A DNA stretch of 39,973 nucleotides from Clostridiales bacterium (GTDB lineage Bacteria; Bacillota; Clostridia; HGM11327): NCBI GenBank assembly GCA_015056475.1, contig SVGF01000006.1, positions 1-39,973 on the forward strand. The letters are read 5' to 3'. Positions 1 to 7,161 of this stretch are shown in pieces. Both the position numbers and the translations under genes were made by a program. The notes beneath the pieces were generated by a model. The model saw only the letters and a list, made by a program, of their open reading frames with translations. It did no database searches and had not been told where the DNA came from. How positions within the stretch are numbered: position 1 is the stretch's first letter; every line of letters begins with the position of its first letter.

Positions 1-135
1 CGTAGGGCGATGCGTAGCATCGGGATCTACGAGGGGAAAGGGTGATATTCGCGCCCGAGATCCTGCTCGGCTTTGCCTCGCACTGCTTCGCAGTTCGACT
101 TCGCTTACGCTCCGCTCAGGATGACACGGGCGGAA
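1..135. repeat. structured GC-rich intergenic repeat, cut by window edge
   Basis: Positions 1-31 form a nested hairpin: CGTAG (1-5) pairs with CTACG (27-31) around CGATGC (8-13) and GCATCG (17-22). The following stretch to about 135 is dense in small palindromes such as CTGCTTCGCAG and is bounded by ATCCT near 60 and AGGAT near 120. No open reading frame with a ribosome binding site fits it, and its composition differs from the AT-rich DNA that follows. It looks like a REP-type intergenic repeat family. The dispersed nature is an inference, because only one copy lies in the window. Confidence 0.5.
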
Positions 136-190
136 TTATGCTTTACAAGAGAATATGTCTTTAATTAACTCAGTAGTTGCAAAGAAAAGA

Positions 191-222
191 GGACGAGGAG
201 TTTTACAGATCCTCGTCCTTTT
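191..222 (+). terminator. intrinsic terminator of a gene outside the window
   Basis: GGACGAGGA (191-199) pairs perfectly over 9 bp with TCCTCGTCC (210-218), with a 10-nt loop, followed by a short T-rich tract. No complete gene precedes it here, so it probably ends a transcript that starts left of the window. Confidence 0.7.
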
Positions 223-277
223 CCTGTCGGTAGGTAACGTACTTTATTAAATTTCAAAAACTGTCCTTAAGAACACA

Positions 278-299
278 CCGCATAGTGCGGACTTTTTTT
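278..299 (+). terminator. possible second weak terminator
   Basis: CCGCA (278-282) and TGCGG (286-290) form a 5-bp hairpin with a 3-nt loop, followed by AC and seven T residues. The short stem makes this a weaker candidate. It lies just upstream of the promoter at 309 and may insulate it. Confidence 0.45.
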
Positions 300-308
300 A
301 TTTTGCTA

Positions 309-337
309 TTGACATTGGCAGTTGTTAATGATATAAT
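309..337 (+). promoter_or_regulatory. sigma-A promoter of the tyrosine phosphatase gene
   Basis: TTGACA (309-314), a 17-nt spacer and TATAAT (332-337) match the consensus exactly. The bases before the -10 (TGA) also give an extended -10 element. The start codon at 367 lies about 23 nt beyond the expected transcription start. Confidence 0.85.
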
Positions 338-366
338 TTCTAAAATTATTTATCTTGGAGAAAAGT

Positions 367-1419
367 ATGATACAACTTATATACCCAAAAAATAACGAAG
401 AAGTTTGCTTGCAGACTGATATTCAGAAGAAATTTGTGGAGCTCGGCTTGGCAAGGGACGTTTGTGATAACGGTTACGACGAGCCATGGTTACCTCAGCA
501 GAGATACGACGAGGAATATCACGGCGATGACTATTCATATCCGCTTCCCGTAGATCTTGAATGGCAGGACGATGAAAACAGATGCTATTTTACGCTTGAG
601 ATATCAAAAAATGAGGATATGTCTGAAGCTGATACACGCATTGTGCGCTCAAACAGCTACAAGCTTTATAACCTTGAAACCGGTAAAAAATATTATTGGA
701 GATTGATATGCTGTAACGATGCTTCCGAAATAGGTACGTTTACCACAAAAGCAACTCTCCCTCGTACTCTCTATATTGACGGCGTTACAAACGTAAGAGA
801 TATCGGTGGATACAAGGCTTTGGGCGGCAAGGTAAAGCAGGGAATGGTATACAGGGGCGGATGCCTTGAGGATAGGACCGACAGATCCCGAATCCTTACC
901 CCCGAGGGCTTTGAGGAGTTCAAGCGACTTGGCATAAAAACGGATATTGATATTCGCTACGAGGTAGAGAAGGAAAGAGCACTTACATACGAGCTTACAA
1001 AATCGTATGGTATGAACAGAGTGGCTGCACCGGTTGAGCACTACGCCAATATATTTACTGACGAAAAGGTGCGCGCTTCGCAGGCGGATTTCATAAGGTT
1101 ATTTGCAGACGAGGCAAACTACCCAATATATTTCCATTGCTGGGCAGGCGCGGACAGAACGGGTACTATCGCGTTTATTATAGGTGCGTTGCTCGGTGTG
1201 GACGCTGATACTCTTTCAAACGACTATGAGTTTACTACACTTTCACCCCAAGGCTCAAGAAACGCAAAGAGTGACACATGGCAGGAATTCTTGCAAAAGC
1301 TGAATGAATTTGAGGGTGACACTCTCATGCAAAAGGCTGAAAGCTTTGTTGTGGGGTATCTTGGTGTGGATAGTGACGTTCCTAAAAAAATCAGAAGTAT
1401 TTTGATAGATAAAGAATAA
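367..1419 (+). CDS. tyrosine-protein phosphatase (Y_phosphatase3-like)
   Basis: This 350-residue cytoplasmic protein ends in a phosphotyrosine/dual-specificity phosphatase domain. The P-loop signature HCWAGADRTGT is present, with the nucleophile Cys258 and phosphate-binding Arg264, as in the bacterial tyrosine phosphatase family that includes IphP/LipA-like enzymes. The first roughly 115 residues look like a beta-sandwich (fibronectin-III-like) domain, ending in a stretch around KYYWRLICC. The segment VRDIGGYKALGGKVKQGMVY is the conserved entry to the phosphatase domain. No signal peptide is visible. I chose ATG 367 rather than an in-frame TTG at 355 because GGAG lies 6-7 nt upstream of the ATG. 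The gene stands alone between a perfect promoter and a terminator. The substrate (protein tyrosine or phosphoinositide) cannot be told from sequence. Confidence 0.85.
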   Translation: MIQLIYPKNNEEVCLQTDIQKKFVELGLARDVCDNGYDEPWLPQQRYDEEYHGDDYSYPLPVDLEWQDDENRCYFTLEISKNEDMSEADTRIVRSNSYKLYNLETGKKYYWRLICCNDASEIGTFTTKATLPRTLYIDGVTNVRDIGGYKALGGKVKQGMVYRGGCLEDRTDRSRILTPEGFEEFKRLGIKTDIDIRYEVEKERALTYELTKSYGMNRVAAPVEHYANIFTDEKVRASQADFIRLFADEANYPIYFHCWAGADRTGTIAFIIGALLGVDADTLSNDYEFTTLSPQGSRNAKSDTWQEFLQKLNEFEGDTLMQKAESFVVGYLGVDSDVPKKIRSILIDKE

Positions 1420-1430
1420 CAGAAAGTAAG

Positions 1431-1463
1431 AGCCCTTATGACGGATAGTCACGAGGGCTTTGC
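1431..1463. terminator. terminator between convergent genes
   Basis: AGCCCTT (1431-1437) pairs with GAGGGCT (1453-1459), and an inner GAC/GTC stem extends the hairpin. It lies between the stop codons of the convergent phosphatase and hemolysin-III genes and could serve both strands, although neither T tract is long. Confidence 0.55.
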
Positions 1464-1490
1464 TTATAAAAAACAGATTGAATGGATGAA

Positions 1491-2174
1491 TTACATCGCA
1501 TACAATATTATTGCAACGTACTGCAGCACACTTGCTATAACTACAAATATGTGGAAAATTGAGTGCATGTATTTTACCTTTCTGCCAACGCCGTAAAGCA
1601 CAGCTCCTACTGTGTATGCAATTCCGCCCGCCAAAAGCCAAAGGAATCCGGGCAACGTCAGCGCATCAATGGTAACCTTTGCCGCAATAACTATGCACCA
1701 GCCCATGCCGATGTAGCATATCATTGAGAATACGGAGTATTTCTTCAGGTCTATCGCGGTAAATACTGCACCCAGTATTGCACAAGCCCATACAACCCCA
1801 AATACGCTCCAACCCCATCCGGGAGAAAGAACTCTTAACGGCCCAAGTACGATCGGTGTGTACGTGCCTGCAATAAGCAGGTATATCATGCAGTGGTCCA
1901 TTACCTGCATAACCTTTTTGCCTATGTTTTTGCCGACCTTTATGGGCAATCCGTGATAAATGCTTGACATCGTGTAGAGCACTATCAGCGATACTCCGTA
2001 TATCGATCCGCTTACTATTCCCCAGACGTTTTTGTGGAATGCGGCAACAAGTACGCACGATACAAGCGCAATAACGCCAAAGCCTCCGCCGACAATGTGC
2101 GTCACCATATTGAATATTTCTTCTCCACGAGTATAATCGGGTAAAATTCTGTCCTTGAGCTTGGTTCTTTTCAT
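1491..2174 (-). CDS. hemolysin III / PAQR-family membrane protein
   Basis: This 227-residue protein has about seven hydrophobic segments and the signatures of the bacterial hemolysin-III (YqfA/TrhA, PAQR-related) family. An N-terminal [14 protein letters not shown] motif is followed by [21 protein letters not shown] and a C-terminal HSIFH. The Ser/His, Asp and HxxxH residues would form the family's buried metal site. Family members are inner-membrane proteins linked to lipid homeostasis, and the hemolysin name is historical. Its length is typical of the family. GGAGG at 2181-2185 lies 6 nt upstream of the ATG. It is transcribed alone from its own promoter, divergently from trxA. Confidence 0.9.
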   Translation of the reverse strand: MKRTKLKDRILPDYTRGEEIFNMVTHIVGGGFGVIALVSCVLVAAFHKNVWGIVSGSIYGVSLIVLYTMSSIYHGLPIKVGKNIGKKVMQVMDHCMIYLLIAGTYTPIVLGPLRVLSPGWGWSVFGVVWACAILGAVFTAIDLKKYSVFSMICYIGMGWCIVIAAKVTIDALTLPGFLWLLAGGIAYTVGAVLYGVGRKVKYMHSIFHIFVVIASVLQYVAIILYAM

Positions 2175-2206
2175 AAAAAACCTCCATTTTTTATTGCTTG
2201 GTGTAT

Positions 2207-2235
2207 ATTTTATAACAATTTGGAGAAAATGTCAA
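2207..2235 (-). promoter_or_regulatory. sigma-A promoter of the hemolysin III gene
   Basis: On the minus strand TTGACA (2235-2230), a 17-nt spacer and TAAAAT (2212-2207) lie about 33 nt upstream of the start codon. It sits back to back with the thioredoxin promoter. Confidence 0.75.
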
Positions 2236-2246
2236 GAAAAAAACAG

Positions 2247-2275
2247 TTGACTTTTGAATTCAAATATGTTACAAT
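2247..2275 (+). promoter_or_regulatory. promoter of trxA with a palindromic spacer
   Basis: TTGACT (2247-2252), a 17-nt spacer and TACAAT (2270-2275). The spacer contains the perfect 12-bp palindrome TTTGAATTCAAA (2253-2264), placed where a repressor could block polymerase. The operator role is inference. Confidence 0.7.
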
Positions 2276-2318
2276 AAATCTGCACGATATGTGCGAATAT
2301 TTCAAAAGGAGAATTTAT

Positions 2319-2633
2319 ATGTTACACGTAACTAAAGATAATTTCAATGCAGAAGTAGTGGAATCAAAAATTCCCGTTGTTCTTGATTTTTGGGCGTCAT
2401 GGTGCGGACCCTGCAAAATGCTCGCTCCCGTTTTTGAGGAAATAAGCAAGGAAATGCCCAATGTTAAGTTTGGTAAGGTAGACGTTGATGAGGAAATGGA
2501 GCTTGCAAGACAGTTTGGTGTTTCAAGCATACCCATGCTCGCCATCATAAAGGACGGCAAGTTGATAGGCACACTCGTTGGCTACAGACCAAAGGCAGCT
2601 CTTGCTGAGGCTATAAAGCAGTATATTGACTGA
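2319..2633 (+). CDS. trxA: thioredoxin
   Basis: This 104-residue protein is a full-length classical thioredoxin. The redox-active WCGPC sits at residues 28-32 after VVLDFWAS, the cis-proline segment SSIPML follows, and the C-terminal helix is complete. It reduces protein disulfides in the cytoplasm. ATG 2319 was chosen because GGAG lies at 2308-2311 and the protein start matches the family. Longer in-frame versions from 2220 would run through the promoter. The partner gene 15 nt downstream encodes a ferredoxin:thioredoxin-reductase-like protein, suggesting that this thioredoxin may be reduced with ferredoxin electrons rather than only by NADPH. Confidence 0.95.
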   Translation: MLHVTKDNFNAEVVESKIPVVLDFWASWCGPCKMLAPVFEEISKEMPNVKFGKVDVDEEMELARQFGVSSIPMLAIIKDGKLIGTLVGYRPKAALAEAIKQYID

Positions 2634-2648
2634 TAACGGTACAGAATT

Positions 2649-2846
2649 ATGAAGATCAGACTTAACGAAGATCAAGAAGTGGTAAAGATGATAAAGGAAG
2701 GCTTAAAGGCAAAGGACGGATACTGCCCGTGCAGGCTTGAAAAGACCGAGGACAACAAATGTATGTGTAAGGAATTCAAGGAGCAGATAGCAGACCCCGA
2801 CTTTGAGGGTTATTGCCATTGCATGCTTTACTATAAGGAAAAGTAA
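2649..2846 (+). CDS. minimal ferredoxin:thioredoxin reductase catalytic-chain-like protein
   Basis: This 65-residue protein carries the cysteine signature of the FTR catalytic (beta) chain in the right order: CPC at 26-28, CMC at 38-40 and CHC at 56-58. In plant-type FTR these motifs hold a [4Fe-4S] cluster next to a redox-active disulfide, which passes ferredoxin electrons to thioredoxin. The protein is much shorter than the roughly 110-residue plant-type chain, with little before the first motif and a shortened linker between the CPC and CHC motifs. It follows trxA by 15 nt in one operon, which strongly supports a thioredoxin partnership. No strong ribosome binding site is visible, so translation may depend on coupling to trxA. 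No variable subunit is encoded nearby. Confidence 0.8.
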   Translation: MKIRLNEDQEVVKMIKEGLKAKDGYCPCRLEKTEDNKCMCKEFKEQIADPDFEGYCHCMLYYKEK

Positions 2847-2858
2847 TGATAAAAGATG

Positions 2859-2889
2859 AGGACTTTGCGGTTTTTGCAAAGTCCTTTTT
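2859..2889 (+). terminator. intrinsic terminator of the trxA-FTR operon
   Basis: AGGACTTTGC (2859-2868) pairs perfectly with GCAAAGTCCT (2876-2885) around a 7-nt loop, followed by a run of T. It also lies just beyond the stop codon of the convergent gene at 2897. Confidence 0.9.
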
Positions 2890-2896
2890 GTTTGTA

Positions 2897-4000
2897 TTAA
2901 TCGTTATCGGCAAAAGTCTTATCAATTGATTTTATAAGTGAGATCTCATCATCTATCGTACCCGCAAACGGGCAATCTTCTGTTATTCGCTCAAATCTTT
3001 TCTTCAGCCTTTGCGCTTTCTTTTCATTCTTATTCATGAGCAATTCTATTGCATATCGGGTGCGCAAAAGCGGAATATCGCATCTGCTTGCTTTTGTGTA
3101 TTTCAAAAACTGCTTTGTTGGGATAAAATCCTCGCCAAGAATAAGTTTTGTAACACAGTAGTCAGCGGTCAGCTCATTATAAAACTGGCTGTTTTTGTCT
3201 GAGGATTGCAAAAGCTCCTCAATTTTGTCCTTTGCGGTTGCAAGATCTCCGCTGTAAAGCAGCTTCAAACATGCATATCTTTTGAGCTTTATGTCAATAA
3301 CGTCATTTCCGTCGGCTGCAAAGAGAGATTCATCCATAGTGCTGATGCTTTTGCCCTTTGCCATAAGCTCAAAGATCTTTAATAATTGCCACATTCTTTC
3401 TATTGATCCATACGATCTTCTTAAACGCTTGGAAATTGCACTTACGCCGCCGTTTTGTGCTGAAGAAAGTGCTTGTGTTACCGCGATAAGAGCATTCTGA
3501 ACCGCTAAAATGATAAGAGAAAGCCTTATGAATACGTTGACCGTGGGAATGGCGCAAACAGCAACAGAAATTATTGCAACTGCAACGCAATATATTATTC
3601 CCGAATTGTTGTAGCCTATAACGGGGAAATAACCGTATTCACATGCGGGCGGGGTCATTACCGTGCCGCAAGAGATCCCGTATCGGGTGGCGCGCACGAG
3701 CTTAAATCTTTCATCTTTTTTCAAAAGCCATATTCCGCAAACGCCCATTGCAACAAAATCATATCCGCATGTGTTGCCTGCAATAACGCGCCCTATTTCA
3801 TATACTGTTCTTGCAAATATGGCAGAAAAGTACATCCATACTATCAAAAAAACAAGCACGGCGATCTCGGCATAAATAGGAGTGCCAACGGGGAAGGCTG
3901 TGTTAAGCGTTGCAACAAGGAGAACAGCAATGAAAACAATGGCTATTACAGATATTGAGTTTACTGCAACAGATCTTATTAGTTGGATTTTTGATTTCAT
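2897..4000 (-). CDS. M50-protease-like membrane protein without the HExxH site
   Basis: This 367-residue protein has an N-terminal signal-anchor-like helix (about 12-33), further membrane segments near 44-62 and 130-170, and a soluble helical C-terminal half from about 190. The layout recalls Clostridia M50-type site-2-protease-like proteins: a membrane HELGH, then a GYxFxxxxxG segment, then a TPP...FPxxxYNxxG segment. Here GYDFVAMGVCG and TPPACEYGYFPVIGYNNSG are recognisable. The expected HExxH position reads YEIGR (residues 67-71), so both metal-binding histidines are gone. It is therefore probably not a protease. GGAGA upstream of the ATG is a good ribosome binding site. It follows thiN by 53 nt on the same strand and may be cotranscribed. 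The family assignment is by eye. Confidence 0.55.
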   Translation of the reverse strand: MKSKIQLIRSVAVNSISVIAIVFIAVLLVATLNTAFPVGTPIYAEIAVLVFLIVWMYFSAIFARTVYEIGRVIAGNTCGYDFVAMGVCGIWLLKKDERFKLVRATRYGISCGTVMTPPACEYGYFPVIGYNNSGIIYCVAVAIISVAVCAIPTVNVFIRLSLIILAVQNALIAVTQALSSAQNGGVSAISKRLRRSYGSIERMWQLLKIFELMAKGKSISTMDESLFAADGNDVIDIKLKRYACLKLLYSGDLATAKDKIEELLQSSDKNSQFYNELTADYCVTKLILGEDFIPTKQFLKYTKASRCDIPLLRTRYAIELLMNKNEKKAQRLKKRFERITEDCPFAGTIDDEISLIKSIDKTFADND

Positions 4001-4053
4001 CCTTTATCTCCTTTCTGCAATACGGTTACGCATTGTCCGCTCACTATTCTGAT

Positions 4054-4677
4054 CTACTTTCTTATCTTTATCACAAGAAGACAGCCTTCTTTAACCGATA
4101 CTCTTGCGACCTTACCCTCAAGGGGCTCATTTCTTACGCCGTACTGGTATTTTATATTTATTGCACCGTCATCGAGCGTATACTTTGCATCCTCAATGCT
4201 GATACCGCTCGCTGTGCCGTTGGGTGACAGCACCGAAAAATACTCAAAGCTGTCATCTATATACGATATTCCGTTTGAAATTACCTCCATTTCGGAATAA
4301 TCATCCACCAGCAGAGCCTTTTTACCAAGAGCATCCATATACAGCAGTATTGAAACGTTGGCAAGAGTGTGGTCCATAGTCCCGCCAACCATACCAACGA
4401 GCAAAAAATCAGTATATCCGCGCCTTATTGCTTCTTTTGCAGCAAAAACGGTATCGGTATCATCCTTTTCGCACGGGAGCTTTATTACCTCTGCACCATC
4501 CAATGGCATTGCGTGAGAATCAAAGTCCCCCACCACAAGATTCGGTTTGATACCCAGCCCATTTTGATGTTGCAAGCCGCAATCGCAGTATATCACATAA
4601 TCGCTGTCGTTGATATAGCTTTTAACTGCGCCGTAATTTGTTATGGGTGCACCGCCGATTATAACACATCGTGTCAT
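4054..4677 (-). CDS. thiN: thiamine pyrophosphokinase
   Basis: This 207-residue protein converts thiamine plus ATP to thiamine pyrophosphate in the cytoplasm. It shows the family motifs in order: an N-terminal CVIIGGAP, the acidic GDFDS, KDDTDT and GGTMDHTLAN. The C-terminal beta domain that binds thiamine contains LSPNGTASGISIEDAKYTL and ends near VSVKEGCLLVI. Its length is typical of bacterial ThiN. The start codon overlaps the stop of the upstream glycosidase by 4 nt (ATGA), so the two are translationally coupled on the minus strand. The usual Clostridia partners (rpe, rsgA) are absent. The link to a glycan gene is odd but may simply be operon packing. Confidence 0.92.
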   Translation of the reverse strand: MTRCVIIGGAPITNYGAVKSYINDSDYVIYCDCGLQHQNGLGIKPNLVVGDFDSHAMPLDGAEVIKLPCEKDDTDTVFAAKEAIRRGYTDFLLVGMVGGTMDHTLANVSILLYMDALGKKALLVDDYSEMEVISNGISYIDDSFEYFSVLSPNGTASGISIEDAKYTLDDGAINIKYQYGVRNEPLEGKVARVSVKEGCLLVIKIRK

Positions 4678-6980
4678 CTTGATATCACCACGCCATCGGG
4701 CTCTCTGTTGGGAGGACAGATGTAGCAGTCAACGTCAAAATTTGTATTTTCGGCGTCAAACATGAGCGCCCAAACCGTGACTGACTTACCAACCATATCC
4801 TCTGTTACGGGAATGTAGAACGTGTAATTACTGTCCCTTCTTACAGGTCGGCACTCAAAGCTGTTTGAATAGTTTGACGGTGTTCTGTCCGTAGGAGCAT
4901 AGAGCTTACTTTCGCACTCAGCTACTGCGTATACGCCCTCCAAGCCGTGCTTGCCCTCACAAGCAACGGAAAGATAGCTTCCCTTAGCCCAGCAATCGGG
5001 TGTAACGGTAAACTCAAGACTCTTTGCGCCTACGCACTCACGCGCATTGAAATGAGCCATGAGATTGTTTGCCTTGGGAGCTTTGAGTTCAATTGCTACG
5101 CCATCCTTCATTGCGGATACTCTGTAGATCCTGTTTACAGGCTTCTTTATTCTGATATAACGCGCCTTGCCGCCTACGTTATAGACCGCAACAATACGCT
5201 TACCCTTTACGGAAGCTATTGTATGAACTACGTCGATGGCGTATTCCATGGTTTCGTTATCGTTGATAACGGTAGTTGCAACAAGCTTGTTTGCTTTCCA
5301 ATCATCAAGATCTGTGGAATAATCGATATCCTTGGGAGATACCATCGCGCTCACCTCAAACACAGGTGTGTGCGGATCAAAATATTCCACCTCAACGGTG
5401 TCAACGTCAAGGATCTCGCCGAAATCAACTCTCAGGCAACCGTCACCAACCTTGCGGATGGGTGGTGTTTCGTATGATCTGCCGTCGTAGAACGTATCTC
5501 TGTTGCCGTCAAACAGATAACCATTGTCGCAACCGCGGAGCTTGAATGTTTTTTGATTGAAGAATGCATCTCTTGCAGCCTGCACCTCGGGATATGCCGT
5601 TGGACCGGAGCGTCTGAGTGAGCGAGCCTCAAGCGCATCGTTATCAATGGCAAACATTGCGGTTTCGTAATACTTTTCGAGTGACTTTGGAATCGACGCT
5701 GCGGTTGCTCTGCCGAGCTTTGTGATCTTGTGGAATCTGTTATCGAATTCGTTATTTTTTACCACCTTGATAAGGTCGGGTCTGCCATCCTCATTCTCGT
5801 GCAATACGATATACTGACAGTCCGTTGGCATATCGGGAGCCTTTTGAGGAACACAGATCTCATAGAGTGCCGCTCTGAATGCATCGACCTCTACGGTAAG
5901 CTTTTCGCCGTAGCCATAATCGCCAACGACGCTTTCAAAAGGATGGTGACAGATAACTCTTACCTTATCGCAGGGCTTAAGGCCTATCTCCTCGTTGAGA
6001 GTGATAGTAACGTTCTTTGTCTGCCATGTGTTATTACCAAAGCTGAGAACTCTGACGTCATCAGAGCCGCGGGCAACTGCGTTGATTCCGTAAATTTTAC
6101 TGTCAAGCACCATGCCGTCAACAAGGATATCACGAAGTCTTCTGTGGAGATTGTAAATATGAGCAAGATGGCCCTCTTCTTCGTCATTCATGAGCCAAGG
6201 ACTACCGTATATCTCGGGAGCGAGAATAAGGCAACGATTGAACGCCTGATAAATGAGCTCATCCTCAAAAAAGTCGATACATGACGAGATGCAAACGCCG
6301 TGATCTTCCATAAGTCTGTCAAGATCCTTTGTAAGACCTCTGGTAAACATAAAGGCTCTGTGATGAGGAGTGGTACATTCCGAAACGCCGAAAATGTCAA
6401 CGTACGTTTCACTACCATTCCAAAGGTCGGTAGTAACGTAATCTCTGCCCTCACCAAGGTTTAGTCTGTGATTGAGAATTATAAGATCCGGAGAATACTT
6501 TCTGCACTCCTTGATCATTTCAACGAAACGTTGACGATTCTGAGGTCTTAATTCACCGCAAACTCCGTCAAGCTTAAACAATGCAAAATTGAAATCTCTG
6601 CACAAGGACACCATGAGCTCGTGCCTTGCCTTGGCAGATTCCTCGGTATCACCAAAGCCGTCCGGTCCGCCCCAAACACCCATGCGAGTGCCGTTTTCGG
6701 CAGCTGCCTTGACTACGTTTTTGTAGCCCTCGGGGTACTGAGCCTTGAGCTTGGGACTGTTGAGATCGGCATAGCCCGAGGCTGAGCCGTCAAGATTGCC
6801 TGCGTCCCATGCATATATATCAAGCTTCATGCCGTATTTTTTGTTGAGCCACTTAAAGTAGCCGAGGTTTATGAGCGTCTGTTCCTCGGTTGAGCCCTCG
6901 TTTGTATTGTTTATCCACGAAAAATACTGTGAACGCGAGGGGGTACGCTGGTCGGCACCCTTTTTTATTTTATCATCCAT
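4674..6980 (-). CDS. putative cytoplasmic glycoside hydrolase, TIM barrel with discoidin-like domain
   Basis: This 768-residue protein has no signal peptide. Residues 1-300 look like a glycosidase TIM barrel of the alpha-galactosidase type (clan GH-D). Strand-end motifs include KLDIYAWDAG, GVWGGPDG and LFKLDGVCGE, with Asp138 in the position of a retaining-enzyme nucleophile, followed by TTDLWNGSETYVD. Residues about 300-390 resemble a C-terminal beta domain. A region from about 470 to 640 resembles an F5/8 type C (discoidin) carbohydrate-binding module, with a calcium-site-like LFDGNRDTFYDG and YIRIKKP. I cannot assign a CAZy family. GGAG lies 6 nt before the ATG. It is the first gene of a minus-strand operon with thiN, divergent from the GH78 rhamnosidase, suggesting a shared glycan role. 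Confidence 0.65.
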   Translation of the reverse strand: MDDKIKKGADQRTPSRSQYFSWINNTNEGSTEEQTLINLGYFKWLNKKYGMKLDIYAWDAGNLDGSASGYADLNSPKLKAQYPEGYKNVVKAAAENGTRMGVWGGPDGFGDTEESAKARHELMVSLCRDFNFALFKLDGVCGELRPQNRQRFVEMIKECRKYSPDLIILNHRLNLGEGRDYVTTDLWNGSETYVDIFGVSECTTPHHRAFMFTRGLTKDLDRLMEDHGVCISSCIDFFEDELIYQAFNRCLILAPEIYGSPWLMNDEEEGHLAHIYNLHRRLRDILVDGMVLDSKIYGINAVARGSDDVRVLSFGNNTWQTKNVTITLNEEIGLKPCDKVRVICHHPFESVVGDYGYGEKLTVEVDAFRAALYEICVPQKAPDMPTDCQYIVLHENEDGRPDLIKVVKNNEFDNRFHKITKLGRATAASIPKSLEKYYETAMFAIDNDALEARSLRRSGPTAYPEVQAARDAFFNQKTFKLRGCDNGYLFDGNRDTFYDGRSYETPPIRKVGDGCLRVDFGEILDVDTVEVEYFDPHTPVFEVSAMVSPKDIDYSTDLDDWKANKLVATTVINDNETMEYAIDVVHTIASVKGKRIVAVYNVGGKARYIRIKKPVNRIYRVSAMKDGVAIELKAPKANNLMAHFNARECVGAKSLEFTVTPDCWAKGSYLSVACEGKHGLEGVYAVAECESKLYAPTDRTPSNYSNSFECRPVRRDSNYTFYIPVTEDMVGKSVTVWALMFDAENTNFDVDCYICPPNREPDGVVISR

Positions 6981-7022
6981 ACAATACTCCTTTTTGTTGC
7001 TGAAAGCATCTTAATTGCAATT

Positions 7023-7051
7023 ATTATAGCATATCAACACATTGATGTCAA
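7023..7051 (-). promoter_or_regulatory. sigma-A promoter of the glycosidase-thiN operon
   Basis: On the minus strand TTGACA (7051-7046), a 17-nt spacer and TATAAT (7028-7023) match consensus exactly, with a TG before the -10. The spacer carries TGTG right after the fourth spacer base, a feature shared with several other promoters in the window. Confidence 0.85.
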
Positions 7052-7094
7052 CATATAATTGAACAAAACCAATGTTAAAGTCTGCAAAAAGGGC

Positions 7095-7123
7095 TTTACT
7101 TGTTTACGGTGTTGTTGTATAAT
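7095..7123 (+). promoter_or_regulatory. promoter of the GH78 rhamnosidase gene
   Basis: TTTACT (7095-7100), a 17-nt spacer and TATAAT (7118-7123) lie about 39 nt upstream of the start codon. The -35 is weaker than that of the divergent promoter. Confidence 0.65.
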
Positions 7124-7161
7124 AACATTGTAATGAATATATTTTGTGATGGGGGCTATTT

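Noticed and set aside
5730-6284. 184-codon plus-strand frame inside the putative glycosidase gene
   Set aside because: Hydrophobic-looking, but without start signals, and fully overlapped by the motif-bearing minus-strand gene.
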